Source: an uncultured Selenomonadaceae bacterium (GTDB lineage: Bacteria; Bacillota; Negativicutes; Selenomonadales; Selenomonadaceae). Taken from it: a stretch of 5,654 nucleotides of DNA. The stretch lies in NCBI GenBank assembly GCA_905236145.1, contig CAJOOE010000153.1:1-5654 (forward strand), given 5' to 3'. The notes beneath the pieces were generated by a model. The model searched no databases. It was not told where the DNA came from and saw nothing but the letters and a program-made list of their open reading frames with translations. The translations under genes were made by a program, and so were the position numbers. Positions within the stretch are counted from its first letter, which is position 1; the number at the start of each line of letters is the position of its first letter. Positions 1 through 4,395 of the stretch are shown in pieces.

Positions 1-690
1 GACATTTACAGATTCTTGACCAATCATCGAATCGACTACAAGCAAAATTTCATGCGGATTGACTGCGGCTTTGATGTCTTTCAATTCAGTCATCAACTTT
101 TCGTCAATCTGCAAACGCCCTGCCGTATCAATTATCAAAACATCGCGAGCATGCGAATTGGCGAACTTCAATGAATCTTTTGCAATTTGCACAGCATCTT
201 GAATATCTTCGGTGAAAACAGGAACTTCGACTTGTTCTCCGACAACCTGCAACTGTTTAATCGCAGCCGGTCTGTAAATATCCGCCGCAACCAGAGCGGG
301 ACGTTTGCCTTTATTTTTTAAAGCAAGAGCCAACTTTCCGGCTGAAGTGGTTTTGCCGGAACCCTGCAACCCGACCATCAAAATGATTGTCGGAGGTTGT
401 GAGGAAATATTCAACTTTGAAACCTTGCCGCCCATGAGTTCGGCAAGTTCCTCGTCAACAATTTTTATGACGGACTGTGCCGGAGTGAGCTTGCTCAAAA
501 TCTCCGTTCCGAGTGCACGTTCCTTGACCCGCTTTTCAAATTGCCGAACGATTTTATAATTGACATCGGCGGAAAGCAGAGCCATTCGCACGTCCTTCAG
601 AGCCTTGTCAATATCTTCCTCATTCAGTTTGCCGTGTCCGCGTAATTTTCGGAAGGCCTCTTGAATATTTTGCGTTAAATCTTCAAACAT
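1..690 (-). CDS. ffh: Signal recognition particle protein Ffh (SRP54), N-terminal part, cut by the left edge
   Basis: Ffh is the GTPase of the signal recognition particle. With 4.5S RNA it binds signal sequences on nascent chains and docks with FtsY at the membrane. The 230 residues visible start at MFEDLTQNIQ and hold the helical N domain (about 1-95) and most of the GTPase G domain. G-domain motifs are the P-loop GLQGSGKTT (107-115), DIYRPAA (137-143) and DTAGR (188-192). The segment VVDSMIGQES (218-227) matches the usual VVDAMTGQ region with small substitutions. The rest of the G domain and the M domain lie beyond the window. The ATG at 690-688 follows an AAGGG ribosome binding site about 8 bases upstream, and no in-frame alternative fits better. 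It lies downstream of tRNA-Asp and tRNA-Cys on the same strand. No ylxM gene precedes it, although ylxM commonly does so in Firmicutes. Family assignment is near certain. Confidence 0.98.
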   Translation of the reverse strand, partial: MFEDLTQNIQEAFRKLRGHGKLNEEDIDKALKDVRMALLSADVNYKIVRQFEKRVKERALGTEILSKLTPAQSVIKIVDEELAELMGGKVSKLNISSQPPTIILMVGLQGSGKTTSAGKLALALKNKGKRPALVAADIYRPAAIKQLQVVGEQVEVPVFTEDIQDAVQIAKDSLKFANSHARDVLIIDTAGRLQIDEKLMTELKDIKAAVNPHEILLVVDSMIGQESVNV

Positions 691-714
691 AATTTTCCCT
701 TTATCATAACAACA

Positions 715-735
715 GGCACCGCCGGGAGCAGTGCC
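715..735 (-). terminator. GC-rich hairpin between tRNA-Cys and ffh, possible terminator or processing site
   Basis: Read on the minus strand, GGCACTGC (735-728) pairs with GCGGTGCC (722-715). This gives an 8-bp stem with one G-U pair and a 5-base loop. The bases that follow are UGUUGUUAU, which is U-rich but interrupted, so this would be a weak intrinsic terminator. It lies 14 bases after the CCA end of tRNA-Cys and 24 bases before the ffh start codon. It could end most tRNA transcripts while letting some polymerase continue into ffh, or it could mark an RNA processing site. The hairpin is seen in the sequence; its role is inferred. Confidence 0.45.
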
Positions 736-749
736 GAAGATTTACAAAT

Positions 750-823
750 TGGAGGCGACACCCGGAATCGGACCGGGGATAGAGGTTTTGCAGACCTCGG
801 CCTTACCACTTGGCTATGTCGCC
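750..823 (-). tRNA. tRNA-Cys (anticodon GCA)
   Basis: The minus strand folds as a complete 74-base cloverleaf including an encoded CCA tail. The acceptor stem is GGCGACA paired with TGTCGCC, and the discriminator base is U, as expected for tRNA-Cys. The D arm is GCC/GGC. The anticodon stem is GAGGT/ACCTC with loop CTGCAAA, giving anticodon GCA, which reads UGC and UGU codons. The T arm contains GGTCCGATTCC. It lies 48 bases downstream of tRNA-Asp on the same strand, so the two are probably processed from one transcript. Confidence 0.98.
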
Positions 824-871
824 GTATGTTACAAAAAATCGAGGATTGAAACCGCTCATAAAATCATATTG

Positions 872-948
872 TGGCGACCCGGATCGGACTTGAACCGACG
901 ACCTCCGCCGTGACAGGGCGGCATTCTAACCAACTAAACTACCGGGCC
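872..948 (-). tRNA. tRNA-Asp (anticodon GTC)
   Basis: The minus strand folds as a 77-base cloverleaf including an encoded CCA. The acceptor stem is GGCCCGG paired with CCGGGTC, with one G-U pair, and the discriminator base is G, the identity base for tRNA-Asp. The anticodon stem is CCGCC/GGCGG with loop CTGTCAC, giving anticodon GTC, which reads GAC and GAU. The T arm contains GGTTCAAGTCC. It is the first gene after the promoter at 992-1020 and is followed by tRNA-Cys. Confidence 0.98.
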
Positions 949-991
949 GTTTTGACAAGTCAACGCATAATTCGCACCGTCAACAAGGGGC

Positions 992-1020
992 ATTATAAAC
1001 GCTGCGGCTTTTTTAGTCAA
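992..1020 (-). promoter_or_regulatory. Sigma-70/SigA-type promoter of the tRNA-Asp/tRNA-Cys (and perhaps ffh) unit
   Basis: On the minus strand a -35 box TTGACT (1020-1015) is separated by exactly 17 bases from a perfect -10 box TATAAT (997-992). Transcription would start near 985, about 37 bases before the tRNA-Asp 5' end. Strong promoters of this kind are expected for stable RNA genes. No comparable promoter is visible directly upstream of ffh, so this one may supply ffh by read-through. Confidence 0.85.
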
Positions 1021-1058
1021 GAAAAATTTTTTCACTCCGTTTCTCCGTTCCCTTCAAT

Positions 1059-1784
1059 TCAGGCAGTCAAGCCGCCGTCAACGCTCAAAATTGCCCCGGT
1101 TATGAAGGAAGATTTTTCCGTCGCCAAAAAGTAAATCGTTTCGGCTACTTCTTCCGGCTTTCCGATTCTGCCGAGCGGATAAAATTTTTGCAAATCCTCA
1201 ATCGTTTCTCCGGATTTCTTCAACTGATTTTCGGTGAGCGGAGTGAGAATATCTCCCGGAGCGACGCAATTTACTCTGACCGGAAAACTTGAAAATTCGA
1301 GTGCAAGGGATTTTGTCATGGCAACGACTGCTCCCTTGCTTGCCGAATATGCGGAACAGAAATAATTTCCGCGAATACCGGCATCACTTGCCACGTTTAC
1401 GATCGTTCCGCGACTTTTTGCAAGTTCGTCAAACGCCGCTTTAATCATGAAAAAAGTTCCCTTGACATTGACGGCAAAAATTTCGTCGAAAGTTTTTTCG
1501 TCCGTCGAAGTGATTGCCCCTTCTTCATAAATTCCGGCACTGTTTACCAAAACATCAATGCCGCCGAAAATTTTTACCGTTTCCGCGACAATTTTTTCGC
1601 AGTCATCGACTCTGCCCACGTCGCCGGGCAGAAATTCAACGCCGGCAGACAATTCCCTTGCCGCCCGATTGAATTTCTCCCGGTTTCGTCCGACCAAAAC
1701 GCAGTTGAAATTATTTTTCAAAAAAATTTTTGCCGTCGCAAGTCCTATGCCGGAAGTGCCGCCGGTGATTATTGCCGTTTTCAA
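1059..1784 (-). CDS. Short-chain dehydrogenase/reductase (SDR family), substrate unknown
   Basis: This is a classical SDR of 241 residues, close to the usual 240-250, with a Rossmann fold and NAD(P)(H) as cofactor. Visible motifs are the nucleotide-binding TGGTSGIG (7-14), NSAG (81-84), Asn106 and the catalytic Ser133-Tyr146-xxx-Lys150, with the standard 13-residue Ser-Tyr spacing. PG follows in VAPGDILTP, and the C-terminal SVDGG is typical. GRNR after the second strand (32-35) suggests NADPH. Resemblance is to FabG-like and sugar or alcohol dehydrogenases, but no fabD, acpP or fabF neighbours support a fatty-acid role. I chose the TTG at 1784-1782 because AAGGAG (1799-1794) lies 9 bases upstream and the protein then starts MKTAIITGG. 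A longer frame from a TTG at 1817 would add 11 residues with no family counterpart. It is divergent from rpmB; no clear terminator separates it from the tRNA promoter downstream. Confidence 0.92.
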   Translation of the reverse strand: MKTAIITGGTSGIGLATAKIFLKNNFNCVLVGRNREKFNRAARELSAGVEFLPGDVGRVDDCEKIVAETVKIFGGIDVLVNSAGIYEEGAITSTDEKTFDEIFAVNVKGTFFMIKAAFDELAKSRGTIVNVASDAGIRGNYFCSAYSASKGAVVAMTKSLALEFSSFPVRVNCVAPGDILTPLTENQLKKSGETIEDLQKFYPLGRIGKPEEVAETIYFLATEKSSFITGAILSVDGGLTA

Positions 1785-1793
1785 AAAAATTTT

Positions 1794-1799
1794 CTCCTT
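1794..1799 (-). promoter_or_regulatory. Ribosome binding site deciding the TTG start of the SDR gene
   Basis: AAGGAG on the minus strand lies 9 bases before the TTG codon at 1784-1782. It falls inside the longer reading frame that begins at 1817, which argues for the shorter protein. Confidence 0.75.
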
Positions 1800-1811
1800 T
1801 GCAAAAAAAAT

Positions 1812-1840
1812 TTGCAACCGCTTACTTTTTATGCTATAAT
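1812..1840 (+). promoter_or_regulatory. Promoter of rpmB with extended -10
   Basis: A -35-like TTGCAA (1812-1817) is followed after exactly 17 bases by a perfect TATAAT (1835-1840). TG at 1832-1833 makes it an extended -10 element. Transcription would start near 1847, giving a leader of only about 26 bases before the rpmB ATG. The -35 box lies upstream of the divergent SDR gene's ribosome binding site, so the two units share a very compact control region. Confidence 0.82.
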
Positions 1841-1872
1841 TCGCCCGTTATTTTTGAAGGGAAGTGAAAATT

Positions 1873-2064
1873 ATGTCGGCTTATTGTGAAGTTTGTCATA
1901 AAGGCGTTATGTCCGGAATGAATGTCAGCCACTCGCATTTGAAAACAAAACGCAAGTGGAAACCCAACATTCAACGCGTTCGTGCTGTTGTTGACGGTCA
2001 AGTCAAACGAGTAAACGTTTGCACCCGTTGCCTTCGCTCCGGAAAAATTCAACGTGCGATTTAA
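1873..2064 (+). CDS. rpmB: 50S ribosomal protein L28 (bL28), four-cysteine form
   Basis: bL28 is a small basic protein of the large ribosomal subunit. The product is 63 residues, starting MSAYCEVCHKGVMSG, close to the 62 residues usual for Firmicutes L28. Family features are the early glycine-rich loop, the SHSHLKTKRKWKPN block (19-32), the RVRAVVDGQVKRV strand pair and the CLRSGKI tail. It carries two CxxC pairs, Cys5/Cys8 and Cys50/Cys53, the arrangement of zinc-binding (C+) L28 proteins. The ATG at 1873 is chosen over the in-frame GTG at 1864 because L28 proteins start here and the AAGGGAAG purine stretch just upstream serves as ribosome binding site. It is a single-gene unit with its own promoter (1812-1840) and terminator (2086-2120). 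Confidence 0.97.
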   Translation: MSAYCEVCHKGVMSGMNVSHSHLKTKRKWKPNIQRVRAVVDGQVKRVNVCTRCLRSGKIQRAI

Positions 2065-2085
2065 ACTTGAAAATCGAAAATCTGA

Positions 2086-2120
2086 AGTCGTTTGTTTAAT
2101 TCAAACGGCTTTTTAATTTT
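2086..2120 (+). terminator. Intrinsic terminator of rpmB
   Basis: AGTCGTTTG (2086-2094) pairs with CAAACGGCT (2102-2110) around a 7-base loop, forming a 9-bp stem with one G-U pair. The T-rich tract TTTTTAATTTTT follows directly. It begins 22 bases after the rpmB stop codon. The operon on the other strand ends at 2113, so this is a convergent junction. On the minus strand the wobble becomes an A-C mismatch and the T tract is poorer, so termination there would be weaker. Confidence 0.85.
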
Positions 2121-2898
2121 TCAAATATTTGTTTTCAAGCCGTTCAAGTGTCCCGTCCATGCGAAGTTCGGCGAGAACGAAATTTATATAGTTCAAAAAT
2201 TCCTGATCCCCCTTTTGCATCAAAATGCCGCAGGAGTGCCGGGTAAAAGGTTCGTTTATGAGCGGAGCCGCCAAATTTTTGTCAAGTTTTATATAATTTA
2301 AAGCCTCAACCGTTTCCGTTATCATTATGTCGGCATTTCCGGCAGAAATTTGAGCGGGAATCTCTGCATTTTGTTGAAAGACGATTATCTTTGCATTTTT
2401 CAAATTCGCGGCGGCAAATTTTTCATTCGTGCCGCCGGGATTTATCATAACGCGAACTTCCGGCTTGTTTATATCGGCAAGAGTTTTAAATTTTTTCGCG
2501 TCTTTTTTGCGGCAGAGAATTGTTTTGCCGAAAAGTCCGGTGCCGTAAGCGTCCGACATCGCCATAATTTTTTCCCGTACATAATTGCGGGAAATTCCGC
2601 AGAGTGCAATATCAAATTTTCCCGCCAAAGTATCCGCCGTCAAAGTCGGCCATGAAGTTTTTACATATTCGATTTCCACTCCGAGAGAATCGGCTATAAT
2701 TTTTGAAAGTTCCGCATCAATGCCTTCATACTCTCCGGTTTTTTCGTTGAAATAAGACATCGGGCGATAATCTCCGGTCGTTCCTATTTTTATCGTTCCA
2801 CGCTCCGAAATTTCTTCCAAATGCCCTGCCTCCGCACATTCGCCGAAAAATAAAACCAACCCCAAAAGCAAAACAAAAAAATTTGTGCGTTTAAACAT
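2113..2898 (-). CDS. Secreted type-3 solute-binding-fold protein, probably a PheC-like cyclohexadienyl dehydratase
   Basis: The product has 261 residues. A signal peptide (Lys/Arg start, hydrophobic core about 7-19) would be cut after AEA (22-24), so it is exported. No proper lipobox is present. The rest is a bilobal SBP_bac_3 domain from about residue 33 (GTIKIGTTGDYRPMSY). From memory it matches Pseudomonas PheC closely at GTTGDY (39-44), TSWP (81-84), FDIA-xx-GIS (95-103), NPGGTNEKF with ANLK (153-167) and TETVEA (194-199). Glu198 aligns with the PheC catalytic acid. PheC turns prephenate into phenylpyruvate and arogenate into phenylalanine. Plain amino-acid binding is the alternative, but no permease or ATPase gene is adjacent. 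The ATG at 2898 is preceded by AAGGA (2912-2908) with 9-base spacing; a TTG at 2934 would hide the signal peptide. It lies 29 bases after the GltD-like gene, in the same operon. Fold certain, enzyme role probable. Confidence 0.85.
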   Translation of the reverse strand: MFKRTNFFVLLLGLVLFFGECAEAGHLEEISERGTIKIGTTGDYRPMSYFNEKTGEYEGIDAELSKIIADSLGVEIEYVKTSWPTLTADTLAGKFDIALCGISRNYVREKIMAMSDAYGTGLFGKTILCRKKDAKKFKTLADINKPEVRVMINPGGTNEKFAAANLKNAKIIVFQQNAEIPAQISAGNADIMITETVEALNYIKLDKNLAAPLINEPFTRHSCGILMQKGDQEFLNYINFVLAELRMDGTLERLENKYLKN

Positions 2899-2927
2899 TC
2901 GTATCAATCCTTCCCCCAAAAAATTTT

Positions 2928-4187
2928 TCACCAACCCGCCTCGGAAATGTTTTCGACCGGCTTGCCGGTTCTCTTGGCGGTTAAATATTCGTCCATAGCC
3001 GTTGCGACGATTTTTGAATATTTGACGGCAAGGACTACGTTTTTCGATCCGGCAACGACATCACCGCCGGAGAAAACTCCTTCGCGTGTCGTCTTGCCGC
3101 TTTCGTCAACGACAATCAAACCTTTTTCATTTATTTTGAGATCGTGCGTCGTGCTGACGATTTTGTCTTTCGGGCCCTGACTTATCGCTATAATCGTGCT
3201 GTCTGCGTGGACAAGTACCGGCTCTTCTTCGCGAATGAGATTGCCTTCTTCGTCGTAAATTCTCGGCGTAAAGACCGGACCTTCGTCGCGAAATTCGGTT
3301 ATCGCCATGCCCTGCTGAATGTCTATGCCGTCAACTTGGGCGTAATCAAGTTCCCGGTGACTTGCGGCAATTCTCTGCCGGCGTGCGTAAATGGTGACGT
3401 TGCGACTTCCCATTCTTACAACCGTTCTTGCAACGTCTATCGCCGAATTTCCCGCACCGATGACGGCAACCGTATCACCCAGATCAAATGCCTCCGGATT
3501 TTGGAGATAATCTATGGCAAAGTGAACGTTGCCCAAAGATTCGCCCTTACAATGCGTCCTGTTCGGCCGCCATACGCCGGTGCCGATAAATACCGCGTCG
3601 TAACCGTCGTTGAAAAGATCGTCCAAATGGAGTGCTCCGCCTATCGAAGTATTCGGGCGGACGTGTATTCCCATTTCGCGAATTTTTTTGCCGAAACGAT
3701 CCAAAATTATTTTCGGAAGTCTGAAAGCCGGAATCGCATAACGCATCATTCCGCCGATTTTGTCCATACGCTCGAAAATTGTAATTTTATATCCGAGTGC
3801 GGCAAGTTTTATCGCTATCGTTATTCCCGCCGGTCCCGAGCCGATTATCGCAACTTTCTGCCCGTTCTCCGGCTTTTTCTCAAACACCAGCCGGTCAAGG
3901 TAAGCGTCGGAAATATAATTTTCTATATTCGGAATTTGAATTGCCGCTCCCCGTTTCCCCTGAATACAGTTGCCCTCGCATTGATGTTCGTGATCGCAGA
4001 CAAGGGAACAGACCAACGACAACGGATTATTTTCAAAGAGCATTTTTCCCGCCTCGAAAGCCTCACCGGCAAGAAACAGGCGAATCATTTCCGGAATATT
4101 TGTTTGAATCGGACAACCGTTTATTCTGCAAAGCGGTTTTTTGCATTGCAGGCATCTTCTCGCTTCATTAAGGACGTGTACGGCCAT
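2928..4187 (-). CDS. GltD-like FAD-dependent, iron-sulfur NAD(P)H oxidoreductase (glutamate synthase small-subunit family)
   Basis: The product has 419 residues, somewhat short of the roughly 450-490 of GltD. The N-terminal Fer4_20-type domain carries CLQCKKPLCRINGCP (Cys12, 15, 20, 25) and a second set Cys60, 64, 70, 74, enough for two [4Fe-4S] clusters. The FAD-binding dinucleotide motif is GSGPAG (116-121). A second one, GAGNSA (244-249), precedes YARR (267-270), where the arginine pair suggests NADPH. GVFSGGD (370-376) closes the FAD site. Such proteins pass electrons between NAD(P)H and ferredoxin or a catalytic partner: GltB in glutamate synthase, NfnA in the Nfn transhydrogenase, or sulfide dehydrogenase partners. 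No partner gene is visible, so the physiological role is unknown. The ATG at 4187 is preceded by GGAGG (4201-4197) with 9-base spacing; a TTG at 4205 lacks such support. It is the first gene of an operon with the PheC-like gene. Confidence 0.92.
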   Translation of the reverse strand: MAVHVLNEARRCLQCKKPLCRINGCPIQTNIPEMIRLFLAGEAFEAGKMLFENNPLSLVCSLVCDHEHQCEGNCIQGKRGAAIQIPNIENYISDAYLDRLVFEKKPENGQKVAIIGSGPAGITIAIKLAALGYKITIFERMDKIGGMMRYAIPAFRLPKIILDRFGKKIREMGIHVRPNTSIGGALHLDDLFNDGYDAVFIGTGVWRPNRTHCKGESLGNVHFAIDYLQNPEAFDLGDTVAVIGAGNSAIDVARTVVRMGSRNVTIYARRQRIAASHRELDYAQVDGIDIQQGMAITEFRDEGPVFTPRIYDEEGNLIREEEPVLVHADSTIIAISQGPKDKIVSTTHDLKINEKGLIVVDESGKTTREGVFSGGDVVAGSKNVVLAVKYSKIVATAMDEYLTAKRTGKPVENISEAGW

Positions 4188-4254
4188 TTTCAAAAACCTC
4201 CCCAAAAATAAAACTTTACGCTTTTATTTCCGTCTATTCTGCAAAATTTGAAAA

Positions 4255-4282
4255 TATTCCTTTAAATCGACGCGACAAAAAA
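4255..4282 (-). promoter_or_regulatory. Possible promoter of the GltD-like/PheC-like operon
   Basis: On the minus strand TTGTCG (4282-4277 region, at the end of an A/T tract) is followed about 16 bases later by TATTTT near 4255. This would leave a leader of about 60 bases before the gene start. Both boxes match the consensus only partly, and other AT-rich placements are possible. Boundaries are approximate. Confidence 0.25.
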
Positions 4283-4299
4283 TTTTTTTCGCCCGGTCG

Positions 4300-4320
4300 G
4301 TAAACTTTTTGAACGTTTAC
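4300..4320. promoter_or_regulatory. Inverted repeat, candidate operator between the GltD-like gene and purL
   Basis: GTAAAC (4300-4305) and GTTTAC (4315-4320) form a perfect 6-base inverted repeat with a 9-base spacer. Treated as 10-base half-sites separated by one base, the arms match at 8 of 10 positions. The site lies 76 bases upstream of purL and 113 bases upstream of the GltD-like gene. It overlaps the best purL promoter candidate: TTGAAC (4309-4314), 16 bases, GATTAT (4331-4336). That position suits a repressor, for example one responding to purines, but I cannot assign a regulator. Confidence 0.4.
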
Positions 4321-4327
4321 AAATGTG

Positions 4328-4363
4328 CAGGATTATTCGATATGAAAGAGAATTAAAATCCTG
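4328..4363 (+). promoter_or_regulatory. Hairpin-forming repeat in the purL leader
   Basis: CAGGATT (4328-4334) pairs perfectly with AATCCTG (4357-4363). ATTC (4335-4338) then pairs with GAAT (4350-4353), leaving a 3-base bulge and an 11-base loop. That makes 11 base pairs ending 20 bases before the purL ribosome binding site. An A-run follows rather than a U-run, so it is not an intrinsic terminator. It could affect translation or mRNA stability, or be a DNA-level binding site. If transcription starts from the TTGAAC/GATTAT promoter, the hairpin would be cut by the start site. Confidence 0.4.
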
Positions 4364-4395
4364 TCAGAAAAAAATACGACACCGGAGATGAGATT

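Noticed and set aside
305..559. Plus-strand open frame of 84 codons
   Set aside because: It lies wholly opposite ffh, which has all its GTPase motifs in the minus-strand frame.
824..871. Terminator between tRNA-Asp and tRNA-Cys, suggested by a T run on the minus strand
   Set aside because: Only a 3-bp GAG/CTC stem precedes the run, too weak to terminate. The pair is better read as one transcript.
731..1134. Two plus-strand open frames of 60 and 87 codons
   Set aside because: They run across the tRNA genes and the end of the SDR gene on the opposite strand. The peptide fragments are the familiar translations of antisense tRNA sequence.
2835..2898. Lipoprotein signal in the PheC-like protein, suggested by Cys21 after the hydrophobic stretch
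   Set aside because: The residues before the cysteine are FGE, and glutamate at -1 does not fit a lipobox. An AEA signal-peptidase-I site directly follows.
3144..4211. Long plus-strand open frame (355 codons) opposite the GltD-like gene
   Set aside because: It is antisense to a gene with complete family motifs, and its translation has no recognisable domain and an odd composition. It is a shadow of the codon bias on the other strand.
4277..4289. A6T7 tract as a special element
   Set aside because: Similar A-tract/T-tract runs occur throughout this window, inside and outside genes, so it reflects base composition. It may bend DNA but has no specific support.
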